From: Methylobacterium sp. WL119
GTDB lineage: Bacteria; Pseudomonadota; Alphaproteobacteria; Rhizobiales; Beijerinckiaceae
Length of the DNA: 49,921 bases
NCBI RefSeq assembly: GCF_008039875.1
Contig: NZ_VRUU01000029.1
Location: 1 to 49,921 of the forward strand
Reading direction: 5' to 3'
The position numbers and the translations under genes are program-made. Shown here in pieces: positions 7,315 to 15,160 of the stretch (its first letter is position 1; the number at the start of each line of letters is the position of its first letter). The notes below the pieces were generated by a model. It saw only the letters and a list, made by a program, of their open reading frames with translations, had not been told where the DNA came from and searched no databases.

Positions 7315-7363
7315 TTGACATATATCTATTTTGGATATTAGTTAGATGCGTAACGGATATATG
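7315..7363 (+). promoter_or_regulatory. AT-rich promoter/operator of the NUDIX-SPFH-NAD kinase operon
   Basis: TTGACA at 7315-7320 is a consensus -35 box. A -10 candidate falls at about 7336-7343 (TATTAGTT, 15-17 bp spacing). The arms CATATATC (7319-7326) and GATATATG (7356-7363) form an 8-bp inverted pair separated by 29 bp. One arm overlaps the -35 and the other falls just before the start codon. NrtR-type proteins often control their own operon (established), so this is a natural candidate operator; that link is inference. Confidence 0.65.
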
Positions 7364-7371
7364 GTGCTGCC

Positions 7372-8124
7372 GTGAGCGAGACCGAATTCCTGGAGGCGTA
7401 CGATCCCGCCGCGTTCGCGCGGCCGGCGCTCACGGTGGATCTCATCCTGCTGGGGCTGAGCGAGGGCCACCCGGCCGTGCTCCTGATCGAGCGCTCGCAG
7501 CACCCGCATGCCGGCCGGTGGGCGCTGCCCGGCAGCTTCGTCGCGATCGACGAGCCGCTCGACGCGGCGGCCGGGCGCATCCTGCGCGAGAAGGCCGGCT
7601 TCGGCGCGAACGAGGCCGCCCGGACGCATCTCGAGCAGCTCTACACCTTCGGCGCCGTCGACCGGGACCCGCGCATGCGCATCGTCTCGGTCGCCTACCT
7701 CGCCCTCCTGCCCGAGGCGCTGTTCACGCAGGTGCTGATGGGCGACGCCGGGTTGTCGGCAGCCCGGATGGCGGTGCCCGGGGAGAGCGAGGCGGGCCGC
7801 CCCGTCGCGGTCTTCGCCGCACGGGATCGGGCAGCGCGCACGGCTCTGCCGCTCGCCTTCGACCACGCCGACATCCTGGCTCTGGCGATCCTGCGGCTGC
7901 GGGGGAAGCTCGATTATTCCGACGTCGGCTTCGCGCTGCTGCCGGAGACCTTCACCCTGCGGCAGCTGCAGGACGTGCACGAGGCGATCCTCGGCACGAC
8001 CCTGAACAAGCCGGCCTTCCGCCGCCGGATGCTCGATCGGGGCTGGCTCGTGCCGACGGGTGCCCGGGAGACCGGCACCTCGTTCCGTCCCGCCGAACTC
8101 TATCGCTACCGGAAGCCGCTCTGA
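7372..8124 (+). CDS. NrtR-type NUDIX transcriptional regulator, 250 aa
   Basis: Residues 20-130 form a NUDIX-like domain (LTVDLILLGLSEG..., WALPGSFV) and residues 165-245 a winged-helix domain (YSDVGFALLPETFTLRQLQDVHEAI...) typical of NrtR regulators of NAD metabolism. The NUDIX box is degenerate: the usual RExxEExG appears as RILREKAG, so two catalytic glutamates are replaced, which fits a sensor rather than a hydrolase. The start is a GTG at 7372 because a stop lies just upstream in frame; no ribosome binding site is clear. It heads an operon with an SPFH gene and an NAD kinase-like gene. Confidence 0.85.
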   Translation: MSETEFLEAYDPAAFARPALTVDLILLGLSEGHPAVLLIERSQHPHAGRWALPGSFVAIDEPLDAAAGRILREKAGFGANEAARTHLEQLYTFGAVDRDPRMRIVSVAYLALLPEALFTQVLMGDAGLSAARMAVPGESEAGRPVAVFAARDRAARTALPLAFDHADILALAILRLRGKLDYSDVGFALLPETFTLRQLQDVHEAILGTTLNKPAFRRRMLDRGWLVPTGARETGTSFRPAELYRYRKPL

Positions 8125-8155
8125 TCTGCGGCTCCGCCCCCACGAGGAGGGTCCC

Positions 8156-9145
8156 ATGGCTACGATCCGCAACATCGGTCCGGTCGCGCAGCTGAAGAGC
8201 GAGGCGAGCAGCCACGTCATCCGCTACCGCAACGGCCGCATCCGGCAGAGCGGGCGCGGCCTCGTCTTCTGGTTCCGGCCGGAGACCGCGAGCATCAGCG
8301 AGGTGCCGATGGACGACCGCGAGATGACGCTGTTCGTGCGCGGCCGCAGCCGGGACTTCCAGACCATCGTGGTGCAGGGGACGATCGGCTGGCGCGTGGT
8401 CGCCCCGGAACTGCTGGCGAGCCGGGTCGACTTCTCGCTCGGGCTGCGCACCGGCAGGCCTCAGGGCGAGCCGATCGAGCGCATCGAGGCGCGTCTCGGC
8501 GGCATCGCCGGCCAAGCGGTCCTGCAGGCGATCGGCGGGAACCCGGTCGGCGCCCTCCTCGATGCCGGCCCCGAGCCCCTGCGCGTCGCCCTCCAATCGG
8601 TCCTGGAGGCGGCGCCGGCCCTGGCGGAGATCGGCATCGCGGTGGTCTCGGTGCGGCTCACCAACCTGGCGCCGTCGAGCGAGCTGGAGCGCGCGCTTCA
8701 GACGCCGACCTTCGAATCCCTTCAGCAGAAGGCGGACGCGGCGACCTTCGCGCGGCGCGCCCTCGCGGTGGAGAAGGAGCGGGCCATCGCGGAGAACGAG
8801 CTCGAGACGCGGACGGAACTGGCCCGGCGCGAGGCGCTGCTCATCGCGCGGGAGGCGGAGAACGCCCGCGACCGTGCCGCCGGCCTCGCCGAGGCGCAGG
8901 GGCTGGAAGCGGCGGCCGAGGCCGAGCGCATCCGCCTCGTGGAAGGCGCCCGGGCGGAGGCCGAGCAGCGCCGCGCCGCGATCTATCGCGATCTCCCGCC
9001 GGCCGTGCTGCTCGGGCTGGCCGCGCGCGAACTCGCGGGCAAGCTCGAGACGATCGAGCACGTCAACGTGACGCCCGACCTGCTGGCCGCCGCCTTGGGC
9101 GAGTTCCGCAGGCCGGTGCCGCCGCTCGCGGCCGCCTCGCGCTAG
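8156..9145 (+). CDS. SPFH/band-7 domain protein, 329 aa
   Basis: Residues 5-185 have the SPFH/prohibitin pattern, and residues 200-290 are an Ala/Glu/Arg-rich coiled coil, as in flotillin-like proteins. No N-terminal membrane segment is present, so it is either peripheral or soluble. The start at 8156 has a strong GAGGAGGG ten bases upstream. It lies 31 bp after the NrtR-type regulator and 10 bp before the NAD kinase-like gene. SPFH proteins form ring or cage assemblies; a role as a scaffold for NAD-related enzymes is possible but is inference. Confidence 0.85.
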   Translation: MATIRNIGPVAQLKSEASSHVIRYRNGRIRQSGRGLVFWFRPETASISEVPMDDREMTLFVRGRSRDFQTIVVQGTIGWRVVAPELLASRVDFSLGLRTGRPQGEPIERIEARLGGIAGQAVLQAIGGNPVGALLDAGPEPLRVALQSVLEAAPALAEIGIAVVSVRLTNLAPSSELERALQTPTFESLQQKADAATFARRALAVEKERAIAENELETRTELARREALLIAREAENARDRAAGLAEAQGLEAAAEAERIRLVEGARAEAEQRRAAIYRDLPPAVLLGLAARELAGKLETIEHVNVTPDLLAAALGEFRRPVPPLAAASR

Positions 9146-9155
9146 GCGTCGTGCC

Positions 9156-10049
9156 ATGCCGGTGATCACCCCGCGGGCGGTGTTCGTCATCCGCGACACC
9201 GATTACGAGGCCCTGCTCACCCGCCACGCCACCCGCGGGCAGGCCCGCTTCTTCCTGGAGAGCCGCGGCCAGAGCCTGGCCGAGGTCGAGGCGCGCCACC
9301 TCCGGTTCCACGCCGTGCTCGGGCAGGCGCGGGCGGCGGTGCCGGGGGACTGGCGGCAGGCTCTGACCCGGCGCGTCGACCTCGATCGCTTCCTGTTCGC
9401 CCCCGAGGACGTCGTCGTGACGGTGGGCCAGGACGGGCTCGTCGCCAACGTGGCGAAGTACCTGCGCGATCAGCCGGTGATCGGCGTCAACCCGGACCCG
9501 GACCTCTACGACGGCGCCTTGGCGCGGATCGCGGTCGGGCGCCTGCCCGCGCTGCTCCCGGCGAGCGTCGCCGGGGCGGCCCCAGTGGAGCGCCGCACCA
9601 TGGTTCAGGGCGTGCTCGACACCGGCGAGCGGCTGCTGGCGCTCAACGAAATCTTCGTCGGCCATCGCAGCCATCAATCGGCGCGCTACCGGATCGAGGC
9701 GGCGGGCATGGCCGAGGACCAATCGTCGAGTGGTCTCATCGTCGCCTCGGGGACCGGCCTGACCGGCTGGGCCCGCTCGATCGGGGAGGCGACGCACCTC
9801 ACGGTCGGTATCGGGACCGGGGAGGCGGCGGTCGGCTACTGGGTGCGCGAGCCGTTCCCGAGCGTCGCCACCGGCACCGCCGTCCGGGCGGGCAAGCTGA
9901 AAGGCACGGCGCTGGCGGTGACCTCGCGGATGAACGAGGGCGGCGTGGTCTTCGCCGACGGGATCGAGCAGGACTTCATCGCCTTCGACTGGGGCCGGCG
10001 GGTCGAGCTCGGCCCGGCAGACCGCGCCCTGACCCTCGTGGTCGCGTAG
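9156..10049 (+). CDS. NAD(+)/NADH kinase-like protein, 297 aa
   Basis: The fold is that of ATP-NAD kinases: residues 85-115 carry VVVTVGQDGLVANVAKYL, where GQDG (91-94) stands in place of the family GGDG, and residues 185-195 carry SSSGLIVASGTGLTGW, the second nucleotide-binding region. A conserved family signature GHRSHQSARYRI is present near residue 170. The N-terminal 80 residues are unlike housekeeping NadK. It probably phosphorylates or at least binds NAD. The gene is the third of the NrtR-type operon, which supports an NAD role. Confidence 0.8.
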   Translation: MPVITPRAVFVIRDTDYEALLTRHATRGQARFFLESRGQSLAEVEARHLRFHAVLGQARAAVPGDWRQALTRRVDLDRFLFAPEDVVVTVGQDGLVANVAKYLRDQPVIGVNPDPDLYDGALARIAVGRLPALLPASVAGAAPVERRTMVQGVLDTGERLLALNEIFVGHRSHQSARYRIEAAGMAEDQSSSGLIVASGTGLTGWARSIGEATHLTVGIGTGEAAVGYWVREPFPSVATGTAVRAGKLKGTALAVTSRMNEGGVVFADGIEQDFIAFDWGRRVELGPADRALTLVVA

Positions 10050-10061
10050 CGTCGCCGCGGC

Positions 10062-10505
10062 TCAAGCCGAGGGCTCCGCCGCGGCGTCGGCCCAGCTCTG
10101 CAGCGGAAACGTCCGGTCGTAGGCCAGATTGAACAGGAACGCGTAGGCCACGTAGAAGCCCGCGATCGCAAGATCCATCACAAGGGCCTCGACGAGGCCG
10201 ATGCCGAGATACCACGCGATCGGCGGCAGCAGGATCACGAGCAGCCCGGCCTCGAACAGCACGGCGTGCGCCACCCGCAGGGGGAGGCTCTTGCGCGTAT
10301 GCCCGACCAGCCGCTGCATCGCGCGGTCGAAGCCGAGGTTGTAGGCGTAGTTCCACGCCATCGCGACCAGCGCGCTTCCGACGCCGATCACGCCCATGTC
10401 GGCGGCGTGCAGCCCGAACAGCAGGGTCCCGAGCGGGATGATGAGCGCGAGCCCGATCACCTCGAACAGGATGGCGTGGCGGATGCGGTCGCGGGTGGTT
10501 CGCAT
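10062..10505 (-). CDS. PACE-family multidrug efflux transporter, 147 aa
   Basis: Four membrane helices are arranged as two tandem bacterial transmembrane pair (BTP) domains: RIRHAILFEVIGLALIIPLG at the start and RVAHAVLFEAGLLVILLPPI halfway. The motif WNYAYNLGFDRA closes the first pair and FNLAYDRTFPL the second, as in AceI-like chlorhexidine/biocide efflux proteins. The length is normal for the family. It is divergent from a LysR regulator, the arrangement usual for PACE genes, so it is likely induced by that regulator. It sits in the inner membrane. Confidence 0.9.
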   Translation of the reverse strand: MRTTRDRIRHAILFEVIGLALIIPLGTLLFGLHAADMGVIGVGSALVAMAWNYAYNLGFDRAMQRLVGHTRKSLPLRVAHAVLFEAGLLVILLPPIAWYLGIGLVEALVMDLAIAGFYVAYAFLFNLAYDRTFPLQSWADAAAEPSA

Positions 10506-10594
10506 GGTCTGGCCCGAAAAAACCTCGTTGGTCGGCCGCGTTCTATCTGCGATATCCGACCCAGCAAGTTGGTACGTATCTCGGAAACCGATGG

Positions 10595-11503
10595 ATGGCG
10601 GTCTCGCTCAATCAGCTTCAGGCCTTCGTGGCGGCGGCCGAGGCCGGGTCCTTCTCCGGCGCCGCCCGCTTGCTGCGGAAGGCGCAGTCGGCGGTCAGCA
10701 CGCAGGTGGCGAACCTCGAAACGGATCTCGGCCTGGCCTTGTTCAGCCGGTCGCGCCGGAACCCGGTGCTCACGCCGGCGGGGGAACGGCTGCTGCTGGA
10801 GGCGCGGGTGGTGCTCGACCGGCGGGAGCACCTGATCGGCGTCGCGAGCAGCCTCGAGCAGGGGGTGGAGAACCGGCTCGTGGTCGCCATCGACGAGCTC
10901 TATCCCGAGCACGCGCTCGGCGCGCTCTTCGCCGACTTCGCCCGGCACTTCCCGTCGGTGGAACTGGAGCTGCTCTTCCCGCTGATGGAGGACGTCAGCC
11001 GCATGGTGCAGTCCGGCGCCGCCGACCTCGGGGTGATGTGGCGCCAGGAGGTCTTGCCGACGGAGCTCGGCTTCCAGACCATCGGCTGGGTCCCGCTCAA
11101 GCTCGTCTGCGGGCGCGATCACCCGCTGGCGAAGGCGCGGGTCGCTTGGGAGGAGCTGAAGCGCCACCGCCAGATCCTCGTCGCCGCGCGCGGCGACGGG
11201 CCGGAGAAGCGCCGCCTTCGCGTGGCCGCCGAGGTCTGGTGGGTCGAGAGCCACTGGGTGATCCTGGAGATGGTCAAGCACGGGATCGGCTGGGCCTTCG
11301 TCACCGACCACGTCATCGCCGCCTCGCAGACCGCGCCGGACCTCGTCACGCCGGATCTGCAGTTCGACAAGGGCGACTGGCCGATCGCCCTCGAGCTGGT
11401 CTGGCACAAGCAGCGGCCTTGCGGCCCCGCCGCGGCCTGGCTGCGCGAGCGCTTCGCCGCGGAGCGCGTCGGCAGCCTCGCGGGCGACGACCGGCCGCGC
11501 TGA
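10595..11503 (+). CDS. LysR-family transcriptional regulator, 302 aa
   Basis: Residues 1-60 form the LysR winged helix (MAVSLNQLQAFVAAAEAGSF, AARLLRKAQSAVSTQVANLE); the rest is the periplasmic-binding-like effector domain (about 90-295). It is divergent from the PACE gene with 89 bp between the starts, where a T-N11-A type box would be expected. The likely role is drug-responsive activation of the efflux gene and autoregulation; effector unknown. Confidence 0.9.
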   Translation: MAVSLNQLQAFVAAAEAGSFSGAARLLRKAQSAVSTQVANLETDLGLALFSRSRRNPVLTPAGERLLLEARVVLDRREHLIGVASSLEQGVENRLVVAIDELYPEHALGALFADFARHFPSVELELLFPLMEDVSRMVQSGAADLGVMWRQEVLPTELGFQTIGWVPLKLVCGRDHPLAKARVAWEELKRHRQILVAARGDGPEKRRLRVAAEVWWVESHWVILEMVKHGIGWAFVTDHVIAASQTAPDLVTPDLQFDKGDWPIALELVWHKQRPCGPAAAWLRERFAAERVGSLAGDDRPR

Positions 11504-11538
11504 GGCCGGCCGCGTTGAGGTGAGGGCGCGCGGCGCGG

Positions 11539-12183
11539 TCAGGACTCGGCCCACGCCGCCCGCACCGGTCCGGCTGCGGTATCGGGCTTGGCATCGCCAA
11601 TGAAGATCACCACCGGGCCGTGCTCGGCCCGCCGCGGATCGTAGAAGTCGAGGAGGTCGGGGTACCGGCGCTGGATGAAGTCCGGGCGTAGGCCCGCGCG
11701 GCGCAGCAGATGGTCGATGACGACCTGATCGCCGTGCACCCCGTTGGGGACCGGGCCGCACGAACCGGCCCGCATCCAGCGTTCGGGCTCGGCCGCGAAC
11801 GCGGCGTGGAGGAAATCCAGCTCGCCCCCGTCCCAGCGCAGCAGGGCGCTGGAGAGCCGCCCCTCGTGGAAGTAATCCTCCATCGCGGCGAGTCCTGGCT
11901 CGGCCAGCGCATCGCATGGCCCGGTGAGGACGGTGTCGAGGTCGCACAGCAGCGTCGGCCCCCGCGTTAGGCCGGGGCGGAACGCCTCCATCTTCGCCCA
12001 CCAGGCCGGCCAATCGTGCCGCAGCGGAACCCGCTCGACGCCGGCGACGGCGAGCGGAAGGTCCGTGAGGCAGAGGATCCGCTCGAACGCCGGGGCGTGG
12101 CGGCGTACTCCGCGGGCGAGGCGCTCGACCCAGGTCGCGTCGTAGCGGCCGCCGCCCTTCAGGACGGTGACGAGGGTGGTCAT
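11539..12183 (-). CDS. Glycosyltransferase-like protein, 214 aa
   Basis: It begins MTTLVTVLKGGGRYDATWVE and has TLLCDLDTVLTG near residue 85, a DxD motif of the type that binds nucleotide-sugar and metal in GT-A enzymes, then a C-terminal part with NGVHGDQVVID, which recalls the conserved GDQ of GT8-like proteins. No membrane segment is present. It is 45 bp downstream of the GT29-like gene on the same strand, so the two form an operon at the left edge of the carbohydrate cluster. Substrate is unknown. Confidence 0.65.
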   Translation of the reverse strand: MTTLVTVLKGGGRYDATWVERLARGVRRHAPAFERILCLTDLPLAVAGVERVPLRHDWPAWWAKMEAFRPGLTRGPTLLCDLDTVLTGPCDALAEPGLAAMEDYFHEGRLSSALLRWDGGELDFLHAAFAAEPERWMRAGSCGPVPNGVHGDQVVIDHLLRRAGLRPDFIQRRYPDLLDFYDPRRAEHGPVVIFIGDAKPDTAAGPVRAAWAES

Positions 12184-12228
12184 GCGCGGAACTCGATCAT
12201 GTTGCGGGGACGGACCCGGTAGGGCCGG

Positions 12229-12873
12229 TCATCCCGAAGGGTGAAGGCGGAGCTGGCCGGACGCCTCGGCTTCGGCGAACCAAGCACGCTCGGCCGCCCA
12301 GGGATGACCGGGCCAGCCGGCGAAGCCGAAGCCGTAGGCGTCGACTGGCCCGGACCACGAGGGCCGGCCGAGCAGGAGCGCCAGGGTCACGAGGAAGCCG
12401 GTGCTCGGGTTCGGCCGTCCCATGGTGCCGGCGCCGAGGCGCAGGCCACCCTCGCGGTGCAGGTCTTCCGGCAGGACGTGAACCGGCTTGCCGAGCGGAG
12501 CCAGCAGCGCCAGCGCCTCACGGGTCCAGCACACCTGCTCGGGTCGGTTGTGCTCCGCTGGAAGCATCGGGAACGGCAGGATGAAGGCCTCGGCCGCGCG
12601 AACCACCGGGCGGTCGAGGAAGCCCGGGTCGGCCAGCCATTCCCGCATCTGGCCGCCGCGGTTGACCAGGGCGAGGTGGGTGACACGCGAGCCGGTGCGT
12701 CCGCGAAAGCCCGCCGCATTGTTGAAGCGCACCACCGAGGGCGCCGCGTCGATCGCGGCGGCGGCCTCGATCCCCGGCGCGTTGCCGACGATGGCAAGCC
12801 GGGAACCCGAGATCCGGAGCGCACCGGTCCGGGGCGCATCGTGGGCGCGTGAGGGATCGACCGGTGCGTTCAC
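12229..12873 (-). CDS. Glycosyltransferase family 29-like (sialyltransferase-fold) protein, 214 aa
   Basis: Near residue 22 it has LAIVGNAPG followed about 25 residues later by VVRFNNAAGF, which resembles the sialyl motif L of GT29 enzymes, and the end has GFGFAGWPGHPW. Bacterial GT29-like proteins are known in alphaproteobacteria, but donor and acceptor are undefined. The start is uncertain: I chose GTG at 12873, because the longer frame to 13020 overlaps the divergent gene that starts at 12959. It is co-directional with the GT-like gene at 11539. Confidence 0.65.
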   Translation of the reverse strand: MNAPVDPSRAHDAPRTGALRISGSRLAIVGNAPGIEAAAAIDAAPSVVRFNNAAGFRGRTGSRVTHLALVNRGGQMREWLADPGFLDRPVVRAAEAFILPFPMLPAEHNRPEQVCWTREALALLAPLGKPVHVLPEDLHREGGLRLGAGTMGRPNPSTGFLVTLALLLGRPSWSGPVDAYGFGFAGWPGHPWAAERAWFAEAEASGQLRLHPSG

Positions 12874-12958
12874 ATGCGGCTGGGGTTCGAGGAGCAGCAG
12901 AGGTATGGCGTCGGCCCCACGCGGCAAGGTGCGGCGGCGGAGCGGGAGGGTTGGACCG

Positions 12959-13945
12959 ATGATGCGCCGATGCTTCGTCTGCGCCGCAGACATGCTGCAG
13001 CCGACCGAACGGCATCTCACGTATCCGGGGGGGTGCCGCCGCGATTTCCCGCTCGCCTGCGCCTCCTGCGGGCTCCTGCTGACGGCGGATGCCGATCCCG
13101 ACCGCTGCCGTGCCGATCTCGCGGAACGCCTCGCCGCACCGGCCTTCGTTCCGGACCCGGACGGCGCCTACGGGCTCGACCTCTACACCCTGCGCAGCGC
13201 CGCGACCGGAGCCGGTCTCGGAATTCGCGCGCGCGACGGGGATGGCCGTGCGGATCTGCGCCGGCCGCACGGCATCCGCGCCGCGCAGGCGGACCTCTAC
13301 GCCCTCGACGTGGGGGAAACGATGCCGGTCTCCCTCGGCCTGCTCTGTCGCCCTGCGGATCTCGAGCGCGTCCTGGCCGGCGTCGAGGCCCACGCAGCCT
13401 GGACCGACGACGTGGTCGTCCTGCTCGATGCGTCGGCCGGTCCGCCGCGCGCCATGGCCGCCGCCGGCTTCGCGCACGGTGCAGTGCGCGTGGCCGCGCG
13501 GCCGATGGACGGCGATTTCGGCGCGCAGCGCAACGCCCTCCAGGACCTCGCCCGCCATCCCTGGATGCTGCAGCTCGACGCCGACGAAACCCTCGACGCC
13601 GCCGCGGGCCGCCGCCTCCCGGCGCTTGCGGGCCTGGCCGAGGCGGGCGATGTTCTCTCGGTCGGGCTGCCGCGCCGGAACCGCGTCGACGGCGTCCTCT
13701 CCGACGTCTACCCGGACGTCCAGTACCGGCTGAACCGCAGGAGCGTGCGCTATGGCGGCCGCGTGCACGAGCGGCCGGTGCTCGACGGCGGCTGGCCACG
13801 CAGCGTCATCGCGCTGCACGGGGCGATCGAGCATCATCTCGGCCGCGCGCACGTCCTGGCGCGCTCGCGGCGCTACGAGAGCCTCGCCCCCGGACGCGGG
13901 CGCCCGCAGGAAGAGGCGGCGCTGCTGCGGCCGTTTCGCGACTGA
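12959..13945 (+). CDS. Glycosyltransferase family 2-like protein with N-terminal zinc ribbon, 328 aa
   Basis: The N-terminus MMRRCFVCAADM and the later CRRDFPLACASCG give two Cys pairs, consistent with a zinc ribbon. The main part has a GT2-type fold: acidic strand VVVLLDAS, then AQRNALQDLARHPWMLQLDA and the DxD-like LDADE near residue 205. C-terminal residues give VHERPVLDGGW, as in SunS-like GT2 proteins. GGGAGGG lies 10 bases upstream. It is divergent from the GT29-like gene and converges on a GT4 gene. The acceptor is unknown. Confidence 0.75.
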   Translation: MMRRCFVCAADMLQPTERHLTYPGGCRRDFPLACASCGLLLTADADPDRCRADLAERLAAPAFVPDPDGAYGLDLYTLRSAATGAGLGIRARDGDGRADLRRPHGIRAAQADLYALDVGETMPVSLGLLCRPADLERVLAGVEAHAAWTDDVVVLLDASAGPPRAMAAAGFAHGAVRVAARPMDGDFGAQRNALQDLARHPWMLQLDADETLDAAAGRRLPALAGLAEAGDVLSVGLPRRNRVDGVLSDVYPDVQYRLNRRSVRYGGRVHERPVLDGGWPRSVIALHGAIEHHLGRAHVLARSRRYESLAPGRGRPQEEAALLRPFRD

Positions 13946-13966
13946 GCGCCCGGTTCGGGGCTCGGC

Positions 13967-15160
13967 TCAGCGCGTCGCCCGAGCGCGGCTCGCCGCGATG
14001 GCGCGCGCGTACAGATCGAGGGTCTCGCGGCCGAGGGCCGCCCGGTTGAAGCGTCCGGCCGTCGCGAGCGCACGAGTTCGGTAGGCCAGGCGAAGGCCCG
14101 GGTCGGCGAGCAGCGGGCGGAGGGCGTCGGCGAGCGCCGGGCCGGTCGCGTCCCGTGCCAAGGGCCCCGCGCCGGGGTCGCCGACGAAGGCGCGGGCGCT
14201 GGCATCCAGCGCGCAGGCCACCACCGGGCGTCCATAAGCCAGGGCCTCCTGGTAGACGAGGCCGAAGCTCTCGTAGCGGGAGGGGGCGAGCACCGCATGG
14301 GCGGCGGCGTAGGCTTCGGCGAGCTCGTCGGCGGGAATCCGCCCGCGCGCGCGGATGCGGGCCTGCGCCCCACCGGGCAGATCGCCCGGGAGGTCCGACG
14401 GCGGCACGCCGACGAGATCGAGCACGAAGGGCGGAACCGATCCAAACGCGGCCTCGTCGGCGAGGATCGCGATCGCTCCGAGCAAGGCGTCGAAGCCCTT
14501 TCGCGCCTCCGCCCGTCCCACGAAGAGCAGGCGCACCGGCTCGGAATGGTCCGGATAGGCCGCGCCCCGCGCGGCCGCCGTGATCTCCGGCGGCAGGCTG
14601 AGGCCGATCACCGCTTCCGGCTGCCGGCCGGACAGAGCGTAGGCCCGGGCGATCACCGCCCCGTGCTCGGCCGTGTTGGCGATCAAGCCGGCGCTGCCGC
14701 GCGCCTGGGCGCGCTCCAGCGCGTCGGCGGTGCGGCCGTCGAACCCGTCGCGCAGCGAGGCGGGGGCGTCGCGCGTGAAGGCCGCCGGCGTCGAGCTTCG
14801 CGTCACCAGCGGCAGGTCCCGGCGCCGGGCCAGCAGCACGGCGGGGGCGTACCAGTTCGTCGCCTCCGCCACGTCGAACGGTGCGTGCGCGTGGACCGCG
14901 CGCACCGCGCGGCGGAAGGCGAGGGGGGCCGCGAGGTGGCCGGCCGAGCCCCAGCGGCGCAGGCGCGCCAGCGCGCCGCCCGGCGGCAGGGCGATCCCGA
15001 CAACGGTCACGCCGCCGATGCGCTGGCGGCCGGTGCGGTCGAGGGCGAAGACCGTCACGTCGGCGCCGGCCATGGCGAGGCTCTCCGCGATCTCGCGCGC
15101 CGCGGTCGAGAGGCCGCTCGGGGCCGGCGGGTAGTCCCAGGCGAGGTAGGCGACCCGCAT
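13967..15160 (-). CDS. Glycosyltransferase family 4 protein, 397 aa
   Basis: This is a GT-B fold enzyme: the N-terminal domain starts MRVAYLAWDYPPAPSGLSTA (glycine-rich donor-side loop), and the C-terminal domain has LLFVGRAEARKGFDALL and the E-x7-E motif region SRYESFGLVYQEALAYGRPV near residue 310. It is standard GT4 length. The ATG shares one base with the TGA of the gene upstream (TGATG), so the two GT4 genes are coupled. Donor and acceptor are not predictable from sequence alone. Confidence 0.85.
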   Translation of the reverse strand: MRVAYLAWDYPPAPSGLSTAAREIAESLAMAGADVTVFALDRTGRQRIGGVTVVGIALPPGGALARLRRWGSAGHLAAPLAFRRAVRAVHAHAPFDVAEATNWYAPAVLLARRRDLPLVTRSSTPAAFTRDAPASLRDGFDGRTADALERAQARGSAGLIANTAEHGAVIARAYALSGRQPEAVIGLSLPPEITAAARGAAYPDHSEPVRLLFVGRAEARKGFDALLGAIAILADEAAFGSVPPFVLDLVGVPPSDLPGDLPGGAQARIRARGRIPADELAEAYAAAHAVLAPSRYESFGLVYQEALAYGRPVVACALDASARAFVGDPGAGPLARDATGPALADALRPLLADPGLRLAYRTRALATAGRFNRAALGRETLDLYARAIAASRARATR

